From Leptospira dzoumogneensis (GTDB lineage Bacteria; Spirochaetota; Leptospiria; Leptospirales; Leptospiraceae): a DNA stretch of 64,000 nucleotides. The notes under the pieces were generated by a model, which was not told the DNA's origin, ran no database searches, and saw only the letters and a list, made by a program, of their open reading frames with translations. The translations under genes and the position numbers were made by a program. Below, piece after piece: positions 37,873 through 46,884 of the stretch (position 1 is the stretch's first letter; each line of letters starts with the position of its first letter). The DNA lies in the NCBI RefSeq assembly GCF_004770895.1, contig NZ_RQHS01000019.1, forward strand, positions 620,001 through 684,000, in the 5' to 3' direction.

Positions 37873-39723
37873 ATGTTCGGAAATATCTACGCGGAATTCC
37901 GACAAAGACCGATCTCTTCTTATTTTACGATTAAGGGCAGAAGGTCTTTATACCTATATTGTGTTCTGACAGGGATTGTTTCCGGTTTGGGTGCTCTTCT
38001 TTTTTCCAGAGCGCTCGCCTGGGCGGAATATATTTCCTTAGAATCTATATCAGGTTTACATAATACACATTCAGGCGGAGAATATTTCGTTTCTCTGGGA
38101 CCTATCGCTTCCATTTATTTAGGAAGATGGGCTCTTTTATTTATTCCCATATTAGGGGGGGTGATTGCAGGTTTGGTTATCTGGAAATTTTCCCCTGATT
38201 CCGCAGGTACCGGAACAGATTCCTTAATAGATTCTTTTCATAATAAAGAAGGTAAGGTAGATCCGAAAGTTCCTCTGATCAAATCGATCGCAACAGTATT
38301 TACTTTATCCTCAGGAGGAAGTGGAGGTAAAGAAGGTCCTATCTCTCTAATTGGTGCAGGATTCGGCTCCTTAGTCGCAAACTTAACCAAGGCAGGTGCA
38401 AGAGCAAGACGTACATTATTACTCGCGGGGACCGCAGGCGGACTCGGTGCGATCTTTCATGCTCCTTTAGGCGGTGCATTGACCTCGGTTGAGATGGTGT
38501 ACAGAGAAGATATAGAAAGTGATACATTGGTTCCTTGTATCATTTCTTCCGTGACTGCATTCTTAACTTACTCTTCCTTTAACGGATTCGGTTCCGTGTA
38601 TAAGGTTCCTGAGATAGGATTTATAGAGTATAAGGAACTTATCTTTTATTTATTTTTAGGGATAGTTTGTTATTTGAACGGAGCCTTTTTGATCAAGGTA
38701 TTTCAATTCATACAAGGATGGTCCAAGGGCTGGAAATTTCCTATGTGGATCAAACCTGCGTTAGGCGGAATTCCTGTAGGGATCATCGGTTATTTTTTAC
38801 CGGAAGTTATAGGAACAGGCTCCGGTGTCTTACAAGATGTATTAGAAGGCAGCTTTCAATTTCCTAATTACACTCCTTATCTGACTCAAGATCTGCAGAT
38901 CATACTCTTCTTCTTACTTCTCGCGTTCTTAAAAATTATCACTACTTCGTTTACGATCGGAAGCGGCGGATCCGCAGGAATGTTCGGGCCCTCTTTATTC
39001 ATAGGTGGAATGTTAGGAGGAGCTCTTGGGACATTTGCAAAATTAGTTTTAGGTTACCAAGTGTCCGTAGCTTCTTTCGTACTTGTTGGGATGGGAGCTT
39101 TTTACGCAGGCATCGCGAGTGCTCCCATTGCAGGAATGGTGATGATCTGCGAGATCATAGGAAGTTATTCTCTTCTTCCCCCTTTGATGATCGTTTCTAT
39201 TATCACTTTTGTTCTTTCTCATAAATTGAATTTGTATAAGAGCCAGAAGAACACCCGCTTCCAATCTCCCGCTCATGATTGGGACATGAATCGAGACTTG
39301 CTGGAAGGAATTCGGATCGAAGACATCAAAGATAGGCTTAGAAATATTGCAGAGGTTAAAACTTCCGTCCTTCTTTCTCAGTTGGAAGAAGAAGCACTAA
39401 AAATTAATGCAAGCGACTATATCGTCTTGGAAGAGAACGGAAACTATTTCGGTATGATCTCTCTACGTACAAGCCGCTTATTTTTAGAAGGAAGAGATCT
39501 CACTCAGAACCTGATCCTCGTGAAAGATGTGACTGACACATCAATTTTGCCGATTTCCGTCCAAACAAACCTGGCGACTGCATTTAAAACTCTCTTGGAT
39601 ATGGGGATGGATAAGATTCCAGTGGGAGAGAATGGAAAATATTTGGGATATTTACGTTATGCTGACATTATTTCGATATATTTTGAGAAGACCCGATCTT
39701 CGAAGCCAATTTCAGGCGCTTAA
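37873..39723 (+). CDS. CLC-family chloride channel/antiporter with CBS pair
   Basis: 616 residues: ten or more membrane helices (about 25-450) and a C-terminal CBS pair (about 485-610). CLC selectivity motifs are AGTGTDSLID (about 115), GSGGKEGPISLIGAG (about 150, with the gating glutamate in GKEGP) and GSGGSAGMFGPSLFIGG (about 363). The gating glutamate is kept. The tyrosine of the inner chloride site is not obvious. CBS domains often sense nucleotides. ATG 37873 has AAGGA at 37863-37867. It is the last gene of the CPBP/unknown/CLC group. Confidence 0.92.
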   Translation: MFGNIYAEFRQRPISSYFTIKGRRSLYLYCVLTGIVSGLGALLFSRALAWAEYISLESISGLHNTHSGGEYFVSLGPIASIYLGRWALLFIPILGGVIAGLVIWKFSPDSAGTGTDSLIDSFHNKEGKVDPKVPLIKSIATVFTLSSGGSGGKEGPISLIGAGFGSLVANLTKAGARARRTLLLAGTAGGLGAIFHAPLGGALTSVEMVYREDIESDTLVPCIISSVTAFLTYSSFNGFGSVYKVPEIGFIEYKELIFYLFLGIVCYLNGAFLIKVFQFIQGWSKGWKFPMWIKPALGGIPVGIIGYFLPEVIGTGSGVLQDVLEGSFQFPNYTPYLTQDLQIILFFLLLAFLKIITTSFTIGSGGSAGMFGPSLFIGGMLGGALGTFAKLVLGYQVSVASFVLVGMGAFYAGIASAPIAGMVMICEIIGSYSLLPPLMIVSIITFVLSHKLNLYKSQKNTRFQSPAHDWDMNRDLLEGIRIEDIKDRLRNIAEVKTSVLLSQLEEEALKINASDYIVLEENGNYFGMISLRTSRLFLEGRDLTQNLILVKDVTDTSILPISVQTNLATAFKTLLDMGMDKIPVGENGKYLGYLRYADIISIYFEKTRSSKPISGA

Positions 39724-39880
39724 ATTGAATTTTTAGTCCTTCTTTAAAACCTAAAAATATATGTAGCGTTCATTCTTTTACAATAATAGGTATTTATCTC
39801 TTATTTTTAGGTATTTTTATTGTTTTATGGATAAAAATGACCAAGGGCTCATTTTCTGATTTTGGTGGACAATTTTGACC

Positions 39881-39906
39881 TTTCCGCTAAGATACGGAAA
39901 ATTTTT
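39881..39906 (+). terminator. Hairpin with T run in the gap before the FadL-type gene
   Basis: TTTCCG / CGGAAA with an 8-base loop, followed by ATTTTT. It lies 158 bases after the CLC stop and 88 bases before the next start, so it may end the CLC transcript. Confidence 0.4.
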
Positions 39907-39993
39907 AAAAAATAACTGATGTGTAATAAAGAGATCAGCCAATTCTAGATGGGTTAGGGTAAGTTATGGAATTGGTTCAAAGCAGGAAGGAAA

Positions 39994-41559
39994 ATGCGAA
40001 ACAGAGTTTCTAGTCAAAAAATTATCTCCGGGTCGAGGATTATCCTCGCAGTTTTGGGGATATTGGGAGTCGGCACATCCGAGCTGACTGCCGGTAGTTA
40101 CGGGGATATCTACGGTGCCCATGCGGGTGCAGCCGGTATGGCGGGTGCAGTTACCGCTACGGTGAACAACTCATCTGCGGTTTTCTATAATGTTGCCGGT
40201 TTGGGAAGATTGAACGAAGCGGATTTGTTCATCTCTCAATGGGAACAGAAAGAAAAAGAGAAAGAAGCAGCAGCGAATGGAGAAGTTCCTAAGGATGCGA
40301 ATGGGAATCCAATTCCTCAAGAAGGTCCTTTACTAAACACCGAGCCTCAAACCGAAGCCGGTGCACCTCCGGACAAATGGTATAAAAAAGCTTGGTTTAA
40401 TTTTAGAGACGGCTTTGCGAATATGGGAAAGGGGATGTTCACTTATCAGCCTCTTCTCCGCCCGAACCGTCCTTATCATGAAGTGTCTTTCTTAGGAACT
40501 TATGCGAATCCTACATTAAAGAACAACGCACCTAAGAACGAGAACACTAAGAACCCTGACGACAGCTATGTCGGTTTGGGTTTTACAATGAACCTAAACG
40601 AAATTTTCGATATAGGTAGAACCATTCGTTTCGGATTGAACGCTATCGTTCCTGCTTCCGGAAACTTGATGGTGGTGAACGATCAAAACCCTACTGTTCC
40701 TAGATACCTTCAATCAGGAAAAAGTAATGAACGTCCTACCATTATGGCCGGGGTAGGTGTGGAACTTTGGAAAGACCGTCTTTTTGCAGGGGTTGGTATC
40801 ACTGCACTTGCAGGCGGTTCCGGTGCGATCTTATTAAAAGACGTTCCGATCTCTCCGGATCCTGTACAAGCAAACTCACAAGTAGTTCTTACTTTAAAAC
40901 CGATCATCAACCCGACTTATGGACTCCAATTCACTTACGGTAAATGGAGTGCGGGGGTTTCGTATAAAAGAGAAACTTATCTGTCTGCGGATCCGATTCC
41001 TGCTCGTGCCCAGACTACTCTTTTAGGGATCCAATTGGATTTCGACCTGGCTTTATTGGATCAGTATAACCCGAGAGTTTGGTCTTACGGTATAGGATTC
41101 AGACCTACGGAAAAACTTTTATTAAACGTAGATGTGAACAGAGAGATCTGGAGTTTATATAAACTTTCTAGAATTAAAGAAAAATATTCGGAACCTCTTG
41201 ATTTCCATGATACTACAAACGTTCGTATGGGAGCAGAGTATGCTTTCCGTCCTTTCTTGAAGTTCAGAGGTGGTATCGGAAAAAGACCTAGTCCGGTTCC
41301 TCATTATGCGGGCGCAAACAACTGGATGGATAATGATCGTATGATCTACTCCATTGGTGTTTCCTATATATTCAACGGAAGGAACTTTGCGTTCTTGAAA
41401 GATAGATTGAAAAACCCGGTGATTTTCGATTTAGCGATCACGAACCAACAGTTGAAAAATGTGGAGATCAATAAAACTCTCCCTTCCGAAAGGAATCCTA
41501 GCTATAATTACGGCGGATATATCTGGTCCGTAAACTTCTCCGTAAGCTTATTCTTCTAA
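39994..41559 (+). CDS. FadL/OmpP1/TodX-type outer membrane transport protein
   Basis: 521 residues. Signal peptide (about 1-32, ending LTAG) and then the FadL N-terminal hatch pattern AHAGAAGMAGAVTATVNNSSAVFYNVAGL. The remainder alternates beta strands and ends in an aromatic strand (YIWSVNFSVSLFF with terminal Phe), as expected of a barrel. FadL proteins pass long-chain fatty acids or other hydrophobic compounds across the outer membrane. Residues about 85-120 form a polar loop rich in Glu and Pro that is not seen in E. coli FadL. AGGAAGG precedes the ATG. It is probably a single transcript ended by a hairpin at 41614. Confidence 0.9.
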   Translation: MRNRVSSQKIISGSRIILAVLGILGVGTSELTAGSYGDIYGAHAGAAGMAGAVTATVNNSSAVFYNVAGLGRLNEADLFISQWEQKEKEKEAAANGEVPKDANGNPIPQEGPLLNTEPQTEAGAPPDKWYKKAWFNFRDGFANMGKGMFTYQPLLRPNRPYHEVSFLGTYANPTLKNNAPKNENTKNPDDSYVGLGFTMNLNEIFDIGRTIRFGLNAIVPASGNLMVVNDQNPTVPRYLQSGKSNERPTIMAGVGVELWKDRLFAGVGITALAGGSGAILLKDVPISPDPVQANSQVVLTLKPIINPTYGLQFTYGKWSAGVSYKRETYLSADPIPARAQTTLLGIQLDFDLALLDQYNPRVWSYGIGFRPTEKLLLNVDVNREIWSLYKLSRIKEKYSEPLDFHDTTNVRMGAEYAFRPFLKFRGGIGKRPSPVPHYAGANNWMDNDRMIYSIGVSYIFNGRNFAFLKDRLKNPVIFDLAITNQQLKNVEINKTLPSERNPSYNYGGYIWSVNFSVSLFF

Positions 41560-41613
41560 CCTTTTTCCCCTTTCTGGGGAAATGAAATAACATCTGTTAT
41601 CTAATAGCTCCAT

Positions 41614-41649
41614 CTGAGGCGGAATTCGAAAACCGCCTCGGTTCTTTTT
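41614..41649 (+). terminator. Terminator after the FadL-type gene
   Basis: Stem CTGAGGCGG / CCGCCTCGG with a 10-base loop, then TTCTTTTTC. A smaller TTTCCCC/GGGGAAA hairpin lies just after the stop at 41564-41582 but has no T run. Confidence 0.8.
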
Positions 41650-41696
41650 CTTGACCGAATGATCGCTACAGAGATAGTCGAAACTCGGTAATAGAG

Positions 41697-42989
41697 ATGG
41701 AAAAGAATATAATTGAACTGATCACTCCCGTATTTTTCGTTTTGATCGTTGTAGAGCTGCTTTACTCCTTGTTTGGAGACAAACCCTTCTATCGTTTTAA
41801 GGACTCCATCAATAATCTTTCCGCCGGGATCTTCATGCAGATCTTTACGGTGTTTATCACTCTGGCATTGATGGCAGTGTATTCCTGGGTATATGCAAAA
41901 TTTGGAATATTGAATATTTCAAACGATTCTTGGATAGGCTGGGTGTTCTGTTTCGTTCTAGCCGATTTCTTTTATTATTGGTACCATAGATTCGGGCATG
42001 AGATCAATATTTTCTGGGCTTCTCACGTGGCTCATCATCAAAGTGAAGATTATAACTTTACGGTGGCCTTAAGACAAGGGGTCACTCAGAATACATTCTC
42101 TCTTCCTTTTTATCTTCCGTTGGCCCTGATGGGGTTTCCGCCTATCATGTTCCTTCTTTGTATCCAGATCAATTTTGCTTATCAATTTTGGCTGCATACT
42201 AGAGCAATTCCTAAGTTAGGGATTTTTGAGTGGGTGTTCAACACTCCTTCTCAACATAGAGTGCACCACGGAAGAGATCCTAAATATATAGATAAAAATT
42301 ACGCGGGAACGCTTGCGATCTGGGACAGAATGTTCGGATCTTATAAAGAGGAAGAAGAAGAGCCTATTTTTGGGATCGTAAAACCTATGCAAACCTGGAG
42401 TCCTATTTGGACACAGTTCCATTATTTCGAGGAGTTATTCCTTCTTTCTTGGAAAACCAAATCTTGGAAGGATAAATTTTTAGTTTGGATCAAACCTCCG
42501 GGTTGGAAGCCGAAAGACTTGGGAGAATCGGTGGTTCCTCCGGAGATCGATCGTTCTACTTATCAAAAATTTAATACATCTATTCCTTATACATTATTAG
42601 CGTATTCTATCACTCAGTTCTTCTTCGGGCTGGGCGCTTCTATGGTCTATCTAGAGTTCAAAAAAGAATTACCTTTGTTTGAAATGTGCGTCTTAGGTTT
42701 TTATGTGCTTTGGACTCTTTGGAATATAGGAGCGATCTTCGAACTAAAAACTTCGGGTATCGTTTCCGAGCTGATCCGTCTGGCATCTATTGCCGCACTA
42801 ACCTATGTATATCCGTTTGATTTCACTCATGTGGAAAAATTAACTGCAGTTCTTCCGATAGAAACTTTGCAATATCTTCCTGAACTTATGAAGCAGGTCG
42901 CATTGATCTCATTCTTTGTGCTGGGGGGCTTTTTGGTTTCTCAAAAAAGGTTTTTCAGCATCAAAGGATACACGCCTAAAACAGTTTAG
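41697..42989 (+). CDS. Fatty acid hydroxylase / sterol desaturase family membrane protein
   Basis: 430 residues with eight or so helices. The di-iron histidine boxes are complete: HRFGH (about 98), HVAHH (about 110) and HRVHH (about 187), with a WLHTRAIP segment between them. The long C-terminal part with extra helices makes it resemble alkylglycerol monooxygenase (TMEM195) more than small C-5 sterol desaturases. The likely chemistry is O2-dependent hydroxylation or desaturation of a lipid. The substrate is not readable from the sequence. It lies between its own two terminators and is probably transcribed alone. Confidence 0.87.
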   Translation: MEKNIIELITPVFFVLIVVELLYSLFGDKPFYRFKDSINNLSAGIFMQIFTVFITLALMAVYSWVYAKFGILNISNDSWIGWVFCFVLADFFYYWYHRFGHEINIFWASHVAHHQSEDYNFTVALRQGVTQNTFSLPFYLPLALMGFPPIMFLLCIQINFAYQFWLHTRAIPKLGIFEWVFNTPSQHRVHHGRDPKYIDKNYAGTLAIWDRMFGSYKEEEEEPIFGIVKPMQTWSPIWTQFHYFEELFLLSWKTKSWKDKFLVWIKPPGWKPKDLGESVVPPEIDRSTYQKFNTSIPYTLLAYSITQFFFGLGASMVYLEFKKELPLFEMCVLGFYVLWTLWNIGAIFELKTSGIVSELIRLASIAALTYVYPFDFTHVEKLTAVLPIETLQYLPELMKQVALISFFVLGGFLVSQKRFFSIKGYTPKTV

Positions 42990-43019
42990 TTCGGTATTTT
43001 TGAGCTAGTTTTTAGAGTT

Positions 43020-43051
43020 AAAGGCGCCTTTTCAACGAAGGCGCTTTTTTT
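43020..43051 (+). terminator. Terminator after the fatty acid hydroxylase gene
   Basis: Stem AAAGGCGCCTT / AAGGCGCTTTT with a 7-base loop, ending in a run of seven T. Thirty bases after the stop. Confidence 0.88.
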
Positions 43052-43107
43052 ATCACTCTGAAAATAAATTGACGAACAATGTTTCGGCAAGTATCCACAT
43101 AGAACCT

Positions 43108-45213
43108 ATGATTTCTCGTTTTTCTTCCTCGGTTCTTGCGGCATCTTTTCTGATTTTGCTAGGGACTAATTTTTACGCCCAAGAATCGGTCCCTTCTACA
43201 AGCGATACTCCTACTGCCATTACGGAAGAGGAGAAGGCTTCCAAGTCCCCAGTCTCCGTTTCTTACGCAAGAATTGATTCTGTTCTATTGTATTCCGATT
43301 TAGTCTACGTCACAAGACAATCCGAGGTAAAACTTCCTGCGGGAGTTTCGGAAGTACTATTGGGAGAAGTTCCAATCGCTTCTCTGGATAAGAGTGTGAT
43401 CATTACATTTACAGATCCGAATAAAAAATTTAAGATCAAAGGGATACGAGTTTCGGAAAAAGCTTCTAGAAGAAAAAAATCCCAAGAAGCGGAAGAGTTA
43501 GAAAAAAGGAAAGAAGGTCTACTCTTGGCTTTAAGTACAAAGTCCAGAGAGGTACAAGACCTTTTGGATTGGGAAACTTCTATCAAATCGATTAAACCTG
43601 CGATCCGAGAACAAGACGGAGTAGTGGAGAAGATCGACTCGGAAAATTTTTCTTCCTTCCGAAAAACATACGCTGAACTAGCGGAAGATAATACAAAACT
43701 TAGATTAGCAAAACTAGAAGAACTAGATCGTATCCGAGAAGAATTTTATATAGTGAGTACTAAGATCTCTCATCTTGCGGAAGGAGATACTCTTCGCAGA
43801 AAAGAGATCCGATTGGATGTGGAATCCGACTCGGCAAATGTATTTCCGTTTGAATATAAATATCTGATCCGCGGAGCAAACTGGTTCCCTCGTTACACTT
43901 TGGAATTAAATTCAAACGGACAAGAAGCAGAGTTAGGTTGGCATGCATTAGTTCGCAACGAAACCGGAGAAGATTGGAAAAACGTTCGATTGGAATTTTC
44001 TACTGCAAATCCGAACCAAGATATAGACTTACCTGAATATAGAGAATATAGGATCGCTTCTAAAGAAGTAGCCGTGTATTCAGGTGACGAAGATTATTCT
44101 CCGGCTGATAAGGAGTATGACGCTCCTTCTAAACCTTCTGCAAATGCAGGAAGTATGATCCAGACCAAAAAGGAATCCAAGAAAAAAGCACCGGCTCCTA
44201 AAGTCTCTCAAAGAAGTAAGGCAGAAGAGAGGATCGACGATGCCTATTACCAGGAAAAGAACGACAGTCCTTTGATGCAATCCCGTGCATTAATAGAAGG
44301 AAATTATAAAGATAGATCCAATTCACTTCGTGTAGAAGAGAATATGAATAGGCTGCAAGGAGAACTTGCGAACCAAAAATATTCTTTCGACCAAGGATCT
44401 TATGAAGAATCCATTCGATATGGAAAAGAAGCTCTCCGCAGATTTTCAGGTTTAAGAGAAAGTTCCAGAAAGGAACTGAAAGATCTGGAGAATGAAGTAC
44501 AAAATCTTTTAAATAGATCTTCTCAATTGAGTTCGGATAAAAAATATTCTAACCAATTGATCGCTCCAGGAATTTCTTCCGAAGGATTTGATTTCAGATA
44601 TATTGCTCAGTCTAGAGAAAAAATTCCTTCCGATCGCACATTGAATCGGGTCTTTCTTCGTAAAAGAAATATCACTGTTCGTCCCGGTTATGAAACTTCT
44701 CCACTTACGAATGATGGAGTCTTTTTAAACGTGGTCTCTTCGAATACGGAAAGAGAACCTTTGCTTGCGGGTCCCTTGGAAATTTATTCGGGCGAAAATC
44801 TACTCGGAACGACTACTGTATCCACATTAAAGCCCGGCCAAGAGATCAAAATGGAACTCGGGCCTGATAGGGATATCAAGGTGGAAAGAAAGCAGGAAAA
44901 ACTGGATGATAAGTCCGGGATCATCTCTCGTAAAAAGAATATCCGTTATAGAGTTACTATCTCCATCAAAAATAACAAACGTAGAGCTGTTCCGGTGCGA
45001 TTGATCGATCGTATTCCTTATACGAATGATGATAGTGTAAAAGTGGAATGGTCCGCAGGCACGGATACCCCTAAGTCCAAAACGGAAGACGGAATTTTGA
45101 CTTACGAATTTGAGATCGGTGCAAACTCACGTAAAACAGTTCAGTTCGAATATACGGTCTCTTATCCTGCGGATAATATTCTAAGAGAAACTCCCGGTTC
45201 GGATTCTTATTGA
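43108..45213 (+). CDS. DUF4139/MuiA-like secreted protein (copy 1)
   Basis: 701 residues from ATG 43108, which begins a clear signal peptide (MISRFSSSVLAASFLILLG, cleavage near FYAQ); a longer TTG start at 43069 would hide it. The N-terminal part (about 45-110, VTRQSEVKLPAGVSEVLLGE) is a DUF4140-type domain, followed by a coiled coil and the DUF4139 beta region (FPFEYKYLIRGANWFPRYTL). A Lys/Ser-rich low-complexity insert with a second coiled coil sits at about 340-500. The C terminus (RRAVPVRLIDRIPYTNDD, KTVQFEYTVSYP) is the family ending. MuiA ('mucoidy inhibitor') has no settled function. It is a tandem paralog of the next gene, with overlap at the stop. Confidence 0.82.
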   Translation: MISRFSSSVLAASFLILLGTNFYAQESVPSTSDTPTAITEEEKASKSPVSVSYARIDSVLLYSDLVYVTRQSEVKLPAGVSEVLLGEVPIASLDKSVIITFTDPNKKFKIKGIRVSEKASRRKKSQEAEELEKRKEGLLLALSTKSREVQDLLDWETSIKSIKPAIREQDGVVEKIDSENFSSFRKTYAELAEDNTKLRLAKLEELDRIREEFYIVSTKISHLAEGDTLRRKEIRLDVESDSANVFPFEYKYLIRGANWFPRYTLELNSNGQEAELGWHALVRNETGEDWKNVRLEFSTANPNQDIDLPEYREYRIASKEVAVYSGDEDYSPADKEYDAPSKPSANAGSMIQTKKESKKKAPAPKVSQRSKAEERIDDAYYQEKNDSPLMQSRALIEGNYKDRSNSLRVEENMNRLQGELANQKYSFDQGSYEESIRYGKEALRRFSGLRESSRKELKDLENEVQNLLNRSSQLSSDKKYSNQLIAPGISSEGFDFRYIAQSREKIPSDRTLNRVFLRKRNITVRPGYETSPLTNDGVFLNVVSSNTEREPLLAGPLEIYSGENLLGTTTVSTLKPGQEIKMELGPDRDIKVERKQEKLDDKSGIISRKKNIRYRVTISIKNNKRRAVPVRLIDRIPYTNDDSVKVEWSAGTDTPKSKTEDGILTYEFEIGANSRKTVQFEYTVSYPADNILRETPGSDSY

Positions 45214-45221
45214 GGCTTATC

Positions 45222-46880
45222 ATGAAAAATTATAAAAATTTAATGTATTCATCAATCACGAAATTCACATTCATCTTCGCCTTGGTTTCTTTTCCTATAT
45301 TTGGAAAGGAATTCAGTCTTCCTATCAAAGAGGTGACTGTTCATCAGGGAACAGCCCAGATCTTAAGATCCGGGAGAGTACAATTGGAACCGGGAACCAA
45401 TAAGATAGAAATTTCTTATCTCCCGGTCTCCCTTTTAGAAGAAACCTTAACGGCTGCCATAACTTCTCCTCAAGTGGAGGTCACAGGTTCCAGGACTTGG
45501 AAAGAAGAAGGTACTGCAGCTTCAAATCCGGAAGTTGCCCTTCTTCAGAAAAAAGTGCAACAACTGGAGAAGGATCAAGAAAGTATATTAGCAAAAGAGA
45601 ATGATCTGAAAGCCGAAAAGGACCTATTATCCGAGATGCGCAAAAAAGTTTCGGATGTTGTGGGCCGTAATCTTTTGTATGGTAGGGTGGAAGGAGATGG
45701 AAAAAACTGGGGAACTTACCTTAAAAAAACCAGGGATGAGGCTGTTTCCATTTTTGCTTCTTGGGAGAAGTTAGAAAAGTCCAAACGTAAGGTCCAAACC
45801 GAGCTGGAAGAAGCTCGAGCACAACTTTCCCTTTTATTATCCCAGGCGGAAAAAAGTACACGCACCACTTGGGTCCAGATCGTAAACACAAGTTCCGAGG
45901 CAAAAAGTGTGGAGCTTCGTTTGAGTTATTTGGTTCCAAGTGCAGATTGGAAACCTACTTATATTCTAACTGCGGATGATTCTTTGAGTAAAGCAAAGTT
46001 GGAATATATAGTGGAGATCCGACAAGAATCCGGAGAAGATTGGAAAGGAGTGCAACTTTTGCTTTCTACCACCAGACCGGATCTATCTCTCAGAAGGGAC
46101 AGACTTCGTCCATTAAGATTATTTGATGTAGAAGTGGATTCCAAGCAGGAAATCCTTACGAATCAAACTCAGGCGGTCGGTGCTGCTCAAATGCCGAATG
46201 AAGAATCTAATATTCCTTCTACGGAAGAGCCCTCTCCTTCCAGCGAAAGAGGAAGCGGATTTTTGTTCAGGCTTCCTAAAACGATCACTTTAGCTTCTCA
46301 AAAAGAATCCAGAAAATTCGAAATGTTATCCTTTAGTGCGCCTATCCAAGTAAAAACCGTGGCTTCTCCCAGGTATAAACCGTTTCCTTTATTGGAAGCT
46401 GAATTTCAAAACATGGGGGAATTTTCGATCCTTCCTGGAGAAGTTTCTTTATTCAGAAGTTCAGGACTTGTAGGAAGAACAAAAGTTTCCTATGTTTCTC
46501 CTAAAGAAAATCTTTCCGTATCTTTGGGCACGGAAGGTAGTTTAAGACTTTCTTATAGAAAGGATTGGAACCAAACAAAAGAAGGACTTATCTCCACTCA
46601 AAAGGTAATGGAAAAAAAGGTTTATCTGAGCCTGGAAAATTTCGGCAAAGAAAGTAAAACTGTGATCGTAAGAGAACAGATCCCTATTTCCGAATCTGCA
46701 AGTGTTAAGGTAGAAGTAAATCAAGAGACAAGCACTCCGGGTTCCAAGGAATATCGGGCTAACTCAGGAATTATAGAATGGAGTTTGGTGATCCCTCCTT
46801 CCGGAAAAAAAGAGATCAAGTTGGAGTATAAGGTAACTTATCCGAATCACCAAAACTTGGATTTTTTAAGATCCTTCTAA
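45222..46880 (+). CDS. DUF4139/MuiA-like secreted protein (copy 2)
   Basis: 552 residues from ATG 45222, with TGAGG (45211-45215) as ribosome site formed partly by the stop codon of copy 1. Signal peptide about 1-27 (ending FGKE). Same layout as copy 1: DUF4140-like start (VTVHQGTAQILRSGRVQLEP), coiled coil (about 95-190), DUF4139 region (SYLVPSADWKPTYILTADD, QESGEDWKGVQLLLST) and the closing KKEIKLEYKVTYP. It lacks the large insert of copy 1. The two may form a hetero-oligomer. It is convergent with the VWA gene, four bases away. Confidence 0.82.
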   Translation: MKNYKNLMYSSITKFTFIFALVSFPIFGKEFSLPIKEVTVHQGTAQILRSGRVQLEPGTNKIEISYLPVSLLEETLTAAITSPQVEVTGSRTWKEEGTAASNPEVALLQKKVQQLEKDQESILAKENDLKAEKDLLSEMRKKVSDVVGRNLLYGRVEGDGKNWGTYLKKTRDEAVSIFASWEKLEKSKRKVQTELEEARAQLSLLLSQAEKSTRTTWVQIVNTSSEAKSVELRLSYLVPSADWKPTYILTADDSLSKAKLEYIVEIRQESGEDWKGVQLLLSTTRPDLSLRRDRLRPLRLFDVEVDSKQEILTNQTQAVGAAQMPNEESNIPSTEEPSPSSERGSGFLFRLPKTITLASQKESRKFEMLSFSAPIQVKTVASPRYKPFPLLEAEFQNMGEFSILPGEVSLFRSSGLVGRTKVSYVSPKENLSVSLGTEGSLRLSYRKDWNQTKEGLISTQKVMEKKVYLSLENFGKESKTVIVREQIPISESASVKVEVNQETSTPGSKEYRANSGIIEWSLVIPPSGKKEIKLEYKVTYPNHQNLDFLRSF

Positions 46881-46884
46881 GATC

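Noticed and set aside
41564..41582. TTTCCCC/GGGGAAA hairpin right after the FadL-type stop
   Set aside because: No T run follows; the stronger hairpin at 41614-41649 is the better terminator.
43069..43107. TTG start for the first MuiA-like gene
   Set aside because: It would place 13 extra residues ahead of a clean signal peptide and has no ribosome site.
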